A DNA stretch of 64,000 nucleotides from Petrolisthes cinctipes. Lineage: Eukaryota > Arthropoda > Malacostraca > Decapoda > Porcellanidae. The stretch's first letter is position 1, and each line of letters begins with the position of its first letter. Under the pieces are notes generated by a model. The model ran no database searches. It was not told where the DNA came from and was given only the letters and a program-made list of their open reading frames with translations. This document shows positions 22,772-35,508 of the stretch, piece after piece. The position numbers and the translations under genes are program-made. The DNA lies in assembly GCA_033782935.1 (NCBI GenBank), contig JAWQEG010000129.1:997001-1061000 (forward strand), read 5' to 3'.

Positions 22772-23424
22772 TTTTCAAAATATAGGCTCAAAACATGCTA
22801 AAAATCGATATTTTAAGTGTCCAAAGTCGATATGTGCATGCATCATCTGTACCCGTTTATATCTCAAATTCAGGCTCAAAACTCCCGAAAATTCGATATT
22901 TTGGGGTCCCAGAAGCGATCTGTACAGTGCTAGAATATTTTCAAAATATAGGCCCAAAACATGCTAAAAACCGATATTTTAGGTACCCAAAGTCGATTTC
23001 TCAATTCAGGCCCAAAACACCCGAAAATTCGATATTTTGGGGTACCAGAAGCGAACTGTACATGCCTACTCCGTGTTAGAGTATTTTCAAAATACAGGCC
23101 CAAATCATACTGAAAATCGATCTTTTAGGTGCCCAAAAGTCGATAGGTGCATGCATCTTCTGTACCCGTTTATATCTCAAATTCAGGCTCAAAACACCCG
23201 AAAATTCGATATTTTGGGGTCCCAGAAGTGATCTGTACATGCCTACTTAGTGCTAGAATATTTTCAAAATATAGGCCCCAAACATGCTAAAAATCGATAT
23301 TTTAGGTGCCCAAAGTCGATATGTGCATGCATCATCTGTACCCGTTTATATATCAAATTCAGGCTCAAAACACCCGAAAATTCGATATTTTGGGGTCCCA
23401 GAAGTAATCTGTACATGCTTACTT

Positions 23425-26396
23425 AGTGCTAGAATATTTTCAAAATATAGGCCCAAAACATGCTAAAAATCGATATTTTAGGTGCCCAAAGTCGATATCT
23501 CAAATTCAGGCCCAAAACACTCAAAAATTCGATATTTTGGGGTTCCAGAAGCGATCTGTACATACCTACTCCGTGTTAGAGTATTTTCAATATACAGGCC
23601 CAAAACATACTGAAAATCGATCTTTTAGGTGCCCTAAAGTCGATAGGTGCATGCATCTTCTGTACCCGTTTATATATCAAATTCAACCTCAGAACACCCG
23701 AAAATTCGATACTTTTGGGTCCCAGAAGCTATCTGTACATGCCTACTCAGTGCTAGAATTTTTTCAAAATATAGGCTCAAAACATGCTAAAAATCGATAT
23801 TTTAAGTGTCCAAAGTCGATATGTGCATGCATCATCTGTACCCGTTTATATCTCAAATTCAGGCTCAAAATACCCCAAAATTCGATATTTTGGGGTCCCA
23901 GAAGCGATCTGTACAGTGCTAGAATATTTTCAATATATAGGCCCAAAACATGCTAAAAATCGATATTTTTGGTGCCCAAAGTCGATATCTGAAATTCAGG
24001 CCCAAAACACTCAAAAATTCGATATTTTGGGGTTCCAGAAGCGATCTGTACATACCTACTCCGTGTTAGAGTATTTTCAATATACAGGCCCAAAACAAAC
24101 TGAAAATCGATCTTTTAGGTGCCCTAAAGTCGATAGGTGCATGCATCTTCTGTACCCGTTTATATATCAAATTCAGGCTCAAAACACCCGAAAATTCGAT
24201 ACTTTTGGGTCCCAGAAGCGATCTGTACATGCCTACTCAGTGCTAGAATTTTTTCAAAATATAGGCTCAAAACATGCTAAAAATCGATATTTTAAGTGTC
24301 CAAAGTCGATATGTGCATGCATCATCTGTACCCGTTTATATCTCAAATTCAGGCTCAAAACTCCCGAAAATTCGATATTTTGGGGTCCCAGAAGCGATCT
24401 GTACAGTGCCAGAATATTTTCAAAATATAGGCCCAAAACATGCTAAAAATCGATATTTTAGGTGCCCAAAGTCGATATCTCAAATTCAGGCCCAAAAACA
24501 CCCAAAAATTCGATATTTTGGGGTCCCAGAAGCGATCTGTACATGCCTACTCCGTGTTAGAGTATTTTCAATATCCAGGCCCAAAACATACTGAAAATCG
24601 ATCTTTTAGGTGCCCAAAAGTCGATATGTGCATGCATCTTCTGTACCCGTTTATATTTCAAATTCAGGCTCAAAACACCCGAAAATTCTATATTTTGGGG
24701 TCCCAGAAGTGATCTGTACATGCCTACTTAGTGCTAGAATATTTTCAAAATATAGGCCCAAAACATGCTAAAAATCGATATTTTAGGTGCCCAAAGTCGA
24801 TATGTGCATGCATCTTCTGTACCCGTTTATATTTCAAATTCAGGCTCAAAAAACCCGAAAATTCTATATTTTGGGGTCCCAGAAGTGATCTGTACATGCC
24901 TACTCCGTGTTAGAGTATTTTCAATATACAGGCCAAAAACATACTGAAAATCGATCTTTTAGGTGCCCAAAAGTCGATATGTGCATGCATCTTCTGTACC
25001 CGTTTATATCCCAAATTCAACCTCAAAACACCCGAAAATTAGATACTTTTGGGTCCCAAAAGCTATCTGTACATGCCTACTCAGTGCTAGAATTTTTTCA
25101 AAATATAGGCTCAAAACATGCTAAAAATCGATATTTTAAGTGTCCAAAGTCGATATGTGCATGCATCATCTGTACCCGTTTATATCTCAAGTTCAGGCAC
25201 AAAATACCCGAAAATTCGATATTTTTGGTTCCCAGAAGCGATCTGTACATGCCTACTCAGTGCTAAAATATTTTCAATATATAGGCCCAAAACATGCTAA
25301 AAATCGATATTTTTGGTGCCCAAAGTCGATATCTGAAATTCAGGCCCAAAACACTCAAAAATTCGATATTTTGGGGTTCCAGAAGCGATCTGTACATACC
25401 TACTCCGTGTTAGAGTATTTTCAATATACATGCCCAAAACATACTGAAAATCGATCTTTTAGGTGCCCTAAAGTCGATAGGTGCATGCATCTTCTGTACC
25501 CGTTTATATATCAAATTCAGGCTCAAAACACCCGAAAATTCGATATTTTGGGGTCCCAGAAGTGATATGTACATGCCTACTTAGTGCTAGAATATTTTCA
25601 AAAAATAGTTCCAAAACATGCTACAAATCGATATTTTAGGTGCCAAAAGTCGATATCTCAAATTCAGGCCCAAAACACCCGAAAATTCGATATTTTGGGG
25701 TTCCAGAAGCGAACTGTACATGCCTACTCCGTGTTAGAGTATTTTCAAAATACAGGCCCAAAACATACTGAAAATTGATATTTTAAGTGTCCAAAGTCGA
25801 TATTTGCATGCATCATCTGTACCCGTTTATATCTCAAATTCAGGCTCAAAACACCCGAAAATTCGATATTTTGGGGTCCCAGAATCGATCTGTACAGTGC
25901 TAGAATATTTTCAAAACATAGGCCCAAAACATGCTAAAAATCGATATTTTAGGTGCCCAAAGTCGATATCTCAAATTCAGGCCCAAAACACCCAAAAATT
26001 CGATATTTTGGGGTCCCAGAAGCGATCTGTACATGCCTACTCCGTGTTAGAGTATTTTCAATATACAGGCCCAAAACATACTGAAAATCGATCTTTTAGG
26101 TGCCCAAAAGTCGATATGTGCATGCATCTTCTGTACCCGTTTATATCTCAAATTCAGGCTCCAAACACCTGAAATTTCGATAATTTTGGGTCCCAGAAGC
26201 GATCTGTACATCCCTAGTCCTAGTTAGAATGTTTTTAAGATACAGACCCAAAACATGCTCAAAATCGATATTTTAGGTGCCCAAAAGTCGATATGTGCAT
26301 GCATCTTCTGTACCCGTTTATATCTCAAATTCAGGCTCAAGACACCTAAAAATTCGATATTTTTGGGTCCCAGAAGCGATCTGTACATGCCTACTC
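23425..26396 (+). repeat. 2,972-bp tandem repeat, first copy (within copy 1 of the 12-kb repeat)
   Basis: It matches the next 2,972 bp at a constant offset (23784/26756, 24274/27246, 25140/28112). It contains the 490-bp pair, a unit with AAAAAATAGTTCC near 25602 and the marker variant ACATCCCTAGTCCTAG near 26209. It starts where CTTAGTGCTAG merges into a shared AGTGCTAGAATATT. Confidence 0.93.
23684..24664 (+). repeat. 490-bp tandem pair
   Basis: Two adjacent blocks of 176 + 137 + 177/178 bp start at 23684 and 24174. The second is one base longer because of CCCAAAAACACCC near 24490. The block is the 137-bp-containing counterpart of the 500-bp block of domain 1 (147 + 177 + 176). The same pair recurs at +2,972, +12,084 and +15,056 bp. 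Confidence 0.85.
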
Positions 26397-29368
26397 AGTG
26401 CTAGAATATTTTCAAAATATAGGCCCAAAACATGCTAAAAATCGATATTTTAGGTGCCCAAAGTCGATATCTCAAATTCAGGCCCAAAACACTCAAAAAT
26501 TCGATATTTTGGGGTTCCAGAAGCGATCTGTACATACCTACTCCGTGTTAGAGTATTTTCAATATACAGGCCCAAAACATACTGAAAATCGATCTTTTAG
26601 GTGCCCTAAAGTCGATAGGTGCATGCATCTTCTGTACCCGTTTATATATCAAATTCAACCTCAGAACACCCGAAAATTCGATACTTTTGGGTCCCAGAAG
26701 CTATCTGTACATGCCTACTCAGTGCTAGAATTTTTTCAAAATATAGGCTCAAAACATGCTAAAAATCGATATTTTAAGTGTCCAAAGTCGATATGTGCAT
26801 GCATCATCTGTACCCGTTTATATCTCAAATTCAGGCTCAAAATACCCCAAAATTCGATATTTTGGGGTCCCAGAAGCGATCTGTACAGTGCTAGAATATT
26901 TTCAATATATAGGCCCAAAACATGCTAAAAATCGATATTTTTGGTGCCCAAAGTCGATATCTGAAATTCAGGCCCAAAACACTCAAAAATTCGATATTTT
27001 GGGGTTCCAGAAGCGATCTGTACATACCTACTCCGTGTTAGAGTATTTTCAATATACAGGCCCAAAACAAACTGAAAATCGATCTTTTAGGTGCCCTAAA
27101 GTCGATAGGTGCATGCATCTTCTGTACCCGTTTATATATCAAATTCAGGCTCAAAACACCCGAAAATTCGATACTTTTGGGTCCCAGAAGCGATCTGTAC
27201 ATGCCTACTCAGTGCTAGAATTTTTTCAAAATATAGGCTCAAAACATGCTAAAAATCGATATTTTAAGTGTCCAAAGTCGATATGTGCATGCATCATCTG
27301 TACCCGTTTATATCTCAAATTCAGGCTCAAAACTCCCGAAAATTCGATATTTTGGGGTCCCAGAAGCGATCTGTACAGTGCCAGAATATTTTCAAAATAT
27401 AGGCCCAAAACATGCTAAAAATCGATATTTTAGGTGCCCAAAGTCGATATCTCAAATTCAGGCCCAAAAACACCCAAAAATTCGATATTTTGGGGTCCCA
27501 GAAGCGATCTGTACATGCCTACTCCGTGTTAGAGTATTTTCAATATCCAGGCCCAAAACATACTGAAAATCGATCTTTTAGGTGCCCAAAAGTCGATATG
27601 TGCATGCATCTTCTGTACCCGTTTATATTTCAAATTCAGGCTCAAAACACCCGAAAATTCTATATTTTGGGGTCCCAGAAGTGATCTGTACATGCCTACT
27701 TAGTGCTAGAATATTTTCAAAATATAGGCCCAAAACATGCTAAAAATCGATATTTTAGGTGCCCAAAGTCGATATGTGCATGCATCTTCTGTACCCGTTT
27801 ATATTTCAAATTCAGGCTCAAAAAACCCGAAAATTCTATATTTTGGGGTCCCAGAAGTGATCTGTACATGCCTACTCCGTGTTAGAGTATTTTCAATATA
27901 CAGGCCAAAAACATACTGAAAATCGATCTTTTAGGTGCCCAAAAGTCGATATGTGCATGCATCTTCTGTACCCGTTTATATCCCAAATTCAACCTCAAAA
28001 CACCCGAAAATTAGATACTTTTGGGTCCCAAAAGCTATATGTACATGCCTACTCAGTGCTAGAATTTTTTCAAAATATAGGCTCAAAACATGCTAAAAAT
28101 CGATATTTTAAGTGTCCAAAGTCGATATGTGCATGCATCATCTGTACCCGTTTATATCTCAAGTTCAGGCACAAAATACCCGAAAATTCGATATTTTTGG
28201 TTCCCAGAAGCGATCTGTACATGCCTACTCAGTGCTAAAATATTTTCAATATATAGGCCCAAAACATGCTAAAAATCGATATTTTTGGTGCCCAAAGTCG
28301 ATATCTGAAATTCAGGCCCAAAACACTCAAAAATTCGATATTTTGGGGTTCCAGAAGCGATCTGTACATACCTACTCCGTGTTAGAGTATTTTCAATATA
28401 CATGCCCAAAACATACTGAAAATCGATCTTTTAGGTGCCCTAAAGTCGATAGGTGCATGCATCTTCTGTACCCGTTTATATATCAAATTCAGGCTCAAAA
28501 CACCCGAAAATTCGATATTTTGGGGTCCCAGAAGTGATATGTACATGCCTACTTAGTGCTAGAATATTTTCAAAAAATAGTTCCAAAACATGCTACAAAT
28601 CGATATTTTAGGTGCCAAAAGTCGATATCTCAAATTCAGGCCCAAAACACCCGAAAATTCGATATTTTGGGGTTCCAGAAGCGAACTGTACATGCCTACT
28701 CCGTGTTAGAGTATTTTCAAAATACAGGCCCAAAACATACTGAAAATTGATATTTTAAGTGTCCAAAGTCGATATTTGCATGCATCATCTGTACCCGTTT
28801 ATATCTCAAATTCAGGCTCAAAACACCCGAAAATTCGATATTTTGGGGTCCCAGAATCGATCTGTACAGTGCTAGAATATTTTCAAAACATAGGCCCAAA
28901 ACATGCTAAAAATCGATATTTTAGGTGCCCAAAGTCGATATCTCAAATTCAGGCCCAAAACACCCAAAAATTCGATATTTTGGGGTCCCAGAAGCGATCT
29001 GTACATGCCTACTCCGTGTTAGAGTATTTTCAATATACAGGCCCAAAACATACTGAAAATCGATCTTTTAGGTGCCCAAAAGTCGATATGTGCATGCATC
29101 TTCTGTACCCGTTTATATCTCAAATTCAGGCTCCAAACACCTGAAATTTCGATAATTTTGGGTCCCAGAAGCGATCTGTACATCCCTAGTCCTAGTTAGA
29201 ATGTTTTTAAGATACAGACCCAAAACATGCTCAAAATCGATATTTTAGGTGCCCAAAAGTCGATATGTGCATGCATCTTCTGTACCCGTTTATATCTCAA
29301 ATTCAGGCTCAAGACACCTAAAAATTCGATATTTTTGGGTCCCAGAAGCGATCTGTACATGCCTACTC
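26397..29368 (+). repeat. 2,972-bp tandem repeat, second copy (within copy 1)
   Basis: This is the partner of 23425-26396. It differs by at least one base, A at 28039 (GCTATATG against GCTATCTG). Homology runs on to about 29450, where the array changes to CAGGGCCAAAACACCC. Confidence 0.93.
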
Positions 29369-32300
29369 AGTGCTAGAATATTTTCAAAATATAGGCCCAA
29401 AACATGCTAAAAATCGATATTTTAGGTGCCCAAAGTCGATATCTCAAATTCAGGGCCAAAACACCCAAAAATTCGATATTTTGGGGTCCCAGAAGCGAAC
29501 TGTAAGTGTATACTCCGTGTTAGAGTATTTTCAAAATACAGGCCTAAAACATACTGAAAATCGATCTTTTATGTGCCCTAAAGTCGATAGGTGCATGCAT
29601 CTTCTGTACCCGTTTATATATCAAATTCAGGCTCAAAACACCCGAAAATTCGATATTTTGGTGTCCCAGAAGTGATCTGTACATGCCTACTTAGTGCTAG
29701 AATATTTTCAAAATATAGGCCCAAAACATGCTAAAAATCGATATTTTAGGTGCCAAAAGTCGATATCTCAAATTCAGGACCAAAACACCCGAAAATTCGA
29801 TATTTTGGGGTTCCAGAAGCGAACTGTACATGCCTTCTCCGTGTTAGAGTATTTTCAAAATACAGGCCCAAAACATACTGAAAATCGATCTTTTAGGTGC
29901 CCAAAAGTCGATATGTGCATGCATCTTCTGTACCCGTTTATATCCCAAATTCAACCTCAAAACACCCAAAAATTCGATACTTTTGGGTCCCAGAAGCAAT
30001 CTGTACATGCCTACTCAGAGCTAGAATGTTTTCAAAATATAGGCTCAAAACATGCTAAAAATTGATATTTTAAGTGTCCAAAGTCTATATTTGCATGCAT
30101 CATCTGTACCCGTTTATATCTCAAATTCAGGCTCAAAACACCCGAAAATTCGATATTTTGGGGTCCCAGAAGCGATCTGTACAGTGCTAGAATATTTTCA
30201 AAACATAGGCCCAAAACATGCTAAAAATCGATATTTTAGGTGCCCAAAGTCGATATCTCAAATTCAGGCCCAAAACACCCAAAAATTCGATATTTTGTGG
30301 TCCCAGAAGCGATCTGTACATGCCTACTCCGTGTTAGAGTATTTTCAATATACAGGCCCAAAACATACTGAAAATCGATCTTTTAGGTGCCCAAAAGTCG
30401 ATATGTGCATGCATCTTCTGTACCCGTTTATATCTCAAATTCAGGCTCCAAACACCTGAAATTTCGATAATTTTGGGTCCCAGAAGCGATCTGTACATCC
30501 CTACTCCTAGTTAGAATGTTTTCAAGATACAGACCCAAAACATGTTCAAAATCTATATTTTAGGTGCCCAAAAGTCGATATGTGCATGCATCTTCTGTAC
30601 CCGTTTATATCTCAAATTCAGGCTCAAAACACCCGAAAATTCGATATTTTTGGGTCCCAGAAGCGATCTGTACATGCCTACTCAGTGCTAGAATATTTTC
30701 AAAATATAGGCCCAAAACATGCTAAAAATCGATATTTTAGGTGCCCAAAGTCGATATCTCAAATTCAGGGCCAAAACACCCAAAAATTCGATATTTTGGG
30801 GTCCCAGAAGCGAACTCTAAGTGTATACTCCGTGTTAGAGTATTTTCAAAATACAGGCCCAAAACATACTGAAAATCGATCTTTTAGGTGCCCAAAAGTC
30901 GATATGTGCATGCATCTTCTGTACTCGTTTATATCTCAAATTCAGGCTCAAAACACCCGAAAATTCGATATTTTGGGGTCCCAGAAGTGATCTGTACATG
31001 CCTACTTAGTGCTAGAATATTTTCAAAATATAGGCCCAAAACATGCTAAAAATCGATATTTTGGGTGCCCAAAGTCGATATATATCTCAAATTCAGGCCC
31101 AAAACACCCGAAAGTTCGATATTTTGGGGTCCCAGAAGCGAACTGTACATGCCTACTCCGTGTTAGAGTATTTTCAAAATACAGGCCCAAAACATTCTGA
31201 AAATCGATCTTTTAGGTGCCCAAAAGTCGATATGTGCATGCATCTTCTGTACCCGTTTATATCCCAAATTCAACCTCAAAACACCCGAAAATTCGATACT
31301 TTTGGGTCCCAGAAGCGATCTGTACATGCCTACTCAGTGCTAGAAATTTTTCAAAATATAGGCTCAAAACATGCTAAAATCGATATTTTAAGTGTCCAAA
31401 GTCGATATGTGCATGCATCATCTGTACCCGTTTATATCTCAAATTCAGTCTCAAAACACCCGAAAATTCGATATTTTGGGGTCCCAGAAGCGATCTGTAC
31501 AGTGCTAGAATATTTTCAAAATATAGGCCCAAAACATGGTAAAAATCGATATTTTAGGTGCCCAAAGTCGATATCTCAAATTCAGGCCCAAAACACCCAA
31601 AAATTCGATATTTTGGGGTCCCAGAAGCGAACTGTAGGTGTATACTCCGTGTTAGAGTTTTTTCAAAATACAGGCAAAAAACATAATGAAAATCGATCTT
31701 TTAGGTGCCCAAAACTCGATATGTGCATGCATCTTCTGTACCCGTTTATATCTCAAATTCAGGCACAAAACACCCGAAAATTCGATATTTTGGGGTCCCA
31801 GAAGTGATCTGTACATGCCTACTTAGTGCTAGAATATTTTCAAAATATAGGCCCAAAACATGCTATAAATCGATATTTTAGGTGCCCAAAGTCGATATCT
31901 CAAATTCACTCCCAAAACACCCGAAAATTCGATATTTTGGGCTCCCAGAAGCGAACTGTACATGCCTACTCCGTGTTAGAGTATTTTCAAAATACAGGCC
32001 CAAAACATATCGAAAATCGATCTTTTAGGTGCCCAAAAGTCGATATGTGCATGCATCTTCTGTACCCGTTTATATCCCAAATTCAACCTCAAAACACCCG
32101 AAAATTCGATTGTTTTGGGCCCCAGAAGCGATTTGTAAATGCCTACTCAGTGCTACAATTTTTTCAAAATATAGGTTCAAAACATGCTAAAAATCGATAT
32201 TTTAAGTGTCCAAAGTCGATATGTGCATGCATCATCTGTACCCGTTTATATCTCATATTCAGGCTCAAAACACCCGAAAATTCGATATTTTGGGGTCCCA

Positions 32301-35300
32301 GAAGTGAACAGTAAGTGTATACTCCGTGTTAGAGTATTTTCAAAATACAAGCCCAAAACATACTGAAAATCGATCTCTTAGGTGCCCAAAAGTCGATATG
32401 TGCATGCATCTTCTGTACTCGTTTATATCTCAAATTCATTCTCAAAACACCCGAAAATTCGATATTTTGGGGTCCCAGAAGTGATCTGTACATGCCTACT
32501 TAGTGCTAGAATGTTTTCAATATATAGGCTCAAAACATGCTAAAAATCGATATTTTAAGTGTCCAAAGTCGATATGTGCATGCATCATCTGTACCCGTTT
32601 ATATCTCAAATTCAGGCTCAAAACACCCGAAAATTCGATATTTTGGGGTCCCAGAAGTAATCTGTACATGCTTACTTAGTGCTAGAATATTTTCAAAATA
32701 TAGGCCCAAAACATGCTAAAAATCGATATTTTAGGTGCCCAAAGTCGATATCTCAAATTCAGGCCCAAAACACCCGAAAATTCGATATTTTGGGGTCCCA
32801 GAAGCTAACTGTACATGCCTATTCCGTGTTAGAGTATTTTCAAGATACAGGACCAAAACATACTGAAAATCGATCTTTTAGGTGCCCAAAAGTCGATATG
32901 TGCATGCGTCTTCTGTACCCGTTTATATCCCAAATTCAACCTCAAAACACCCGAAAATTCGATATTTTTGGGTCCCAGAAGCAATCTGTAAATGCCTACT
33001 CAGTGCTACAATTTTTTCAAAATATAAGTTCAAAGTATGCTAAAAATCGATATTTTAAGTGTCCAAAGTCGATATGTGCATGCATCATCTGTACCCGTTT
33101 ATCTCTGGAATTCAGGCTTAAAACACCCGAAAATTCGATATTTTGGGGTACAAGAAGTGATCTGTACATGCCTACTCAGTGCTAGAATGTTTTCAAAATA
33201 TAGGCTCAAAACATGCTAAAAATCGATATTTTAAGTGTCCAAAGTCGATATGTGATGCATCATCTGTACCCGTTTATATCTCAATTTCAGGCTCAAAACA
33301 CCCAAAAATTCGATATTTTGGGGTCCCTGAAGTAATCTGTACATGCTTACTTAGTGCTAGAATATTTTCAAAATATAGGCCCAAAACATGCTAAAAATCG
33401 ATATTTTAGGTGCCCAAAGTCGATATCTCAAATTCAGGCCCAAAACACCCGAAAATTCGATATTTTGGGGTCCCAGAAGCGAACTGTACATGCCTACTCC
33501 GTGTTAGAGTATTTTTTAAAATACGGGCCCAAAACATACTGAAAATCGATCTTTTAGGTGCCCAAAAGTCGATATGTGCATGCATCTTCTGTACCCGTTT
33601 ATATCCCAAATTCAACCTCAAAACACCCGAAAATTCGATACTTTTGGGTTCCAGAAGCAATCTGTACATGCCTACTCAGTGCTAGAATTTTTTCAAAATA
33701 TAGGTTAAAAACATGCTAAAAATCGATATTTTAAGTGTCCAAAGTCGATATGTGCATGCATCATCTGTACCCATTTATATCTCAAATTCAGTCTCAAAAC
33801 ACCCGAAAATTCGATATTTTGGGGTCCCAGAAGCGATCTGTACAGTGCTAGAATATTTTCAAAATATAGGCCCAAAACATGCTAAAAATCGTTATTTTAG
33901 GTGCCCAAAGTCGATTTCTCAAATTCAAGCTCAAAACACCCAAAAATTCGATATTTTGGGGTCCCAGAAGCGATCTGTACATGCCTACTCCGTGTTGGAG
34001 TATTTTCAATATACAGGCCCAAAACATACTGAAAATTGATCTTTTAGGTGCCCAAAAGTCGATATGTGCATGCATCTTCTGTACCCGTTTATATCTCAAA
34101 TTCAGGCTCAAAACACCCTAAAATTCGATATTTTGGGGTCCCAGAAGTGATCTGTACATGCCTACTTAGTGCTAGAATATTTTCAAAATATAGGCCCAAA
34201 ACATGCTAAAAATCGATATTTTAGGTGCCCAAAGTCGATATCTCAAATTCAGGCCCAAAACACACAAAAATTCGATATTTTGGGGTCCCAGAAGCGAACT
34301 GTAAGTGTATACTCCGTGTTAGAGTTTTTTCAAAATACAGGCCCAAAACATACTGAAAATCGATCTTTTAGGTGCCCAAAAGTCGATATGTGCATGCATC
34401 TTCTGTACCCGTTTATATCCCAAATTCAACCTTAAAACACCCGAAAATTCGATTGTTTTGGGCCCCAGAAGCGATTTGTAAATGCCTACTCAGTGCTACA
34501 ATTTTTTCAAAATATAGGTTCAAAACATGCTAAAAATCGATATTTTAAGTGTCCAAAGTCGATATGTGCATGCATCATCTGTACCCGTTTATATCTCAAA
34601 TTCAGGCTCAAAACACCCGAAAATTCGATATTTTGAGGTCCCAGAAGTGATCTGTACATGCCTAATCAGTGCTAGAATGTTTTCAAAATATAGGCTCAAA
34701 ACATGCTAAAAATCGATATTTTAAGTGTCCATAGTCGATATGTGCATGCATCATCTGTACCCGTTTATATCTCAAATTCAGGCTCAAAACACCCGAAAAT
34801 TCGATATTTTGGGGTCCCAGAAGTGAACTGTAAGTGTATACTCCGTGTTAGAATATTTTCAAAATATAGGCTCAAAACATGCTAAAAATCGATATTTTAA
34901 GTGTCCAAAGTCGATATGTGCATGCATCATCTGTACCCGTTTATATCTCAAATTCAGGCTCAAAACTCCCGAAAATTCGATATTTTGGGGTCCCAGAAGC
35001 GATCTGTACAGTGCTAGAATATTTTCAAAATATAGGCCCAAAACATGCTAAAAACCGATATTTTAGGTACCCAAAGTCGATTTCTCAATTCAGGCCCAAA
35101 ACACCCGAAAATTCGATATTTTGGGGTACCAGAAGCGAACTGTACATGCCTACTCCGTGTTAGAGTATTTTCAAAATACAGGCCCAAATCATACTGAAAA
35201 TCGATCTTTTAGGTGCCCAAAAGTCGATAGGTGCATGCATCTTCTGTACCCGTTTATATCTCAAATTCAGGCTCAAAACACCCGAAAATTCGATATTTTG

Positions 35301-35508
35301 GGGTCCCAGAAGTGATCTGTACATGCCTACTTAGTGCTAGAATATTTTCAAAATATAGGCCCCAAACATGCTAAAAATCGATATTTTAGGTGCCCAAAGT
35401 CGATATGTGCATGCATCATCTGTACCCGTTTATATATCAAATTCAGGCTCAAAACACCCGAAAATTCGATATTTTGGGGTCCCAGAAGTAATCTGTACAT
35501 GCTTACTT

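Larger units (their letters stand above)
22772..34855 (+). repeat. 12,084-bp segmental tandem duplication, copy 1
   Basis: From 22772 onward the sequence matches the second copy at +12,084 bp, for example 22795/34879, 23426/35510, 26398/38482 and 29370/41454. The few differences I noticed are single bases at 27070, 28039, 29873 and 31449, plus one A missing from copy 2 near 43980. Copy 1 contains a 2,972-bp tandem pair, a 490-bp pair and several marker-type units. All of it is the same satellite; no other DNA is carried inside. The left end lies in TTTTCAAAATA, so it can only be placed to within about ten bases. Confidence 0.95.
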
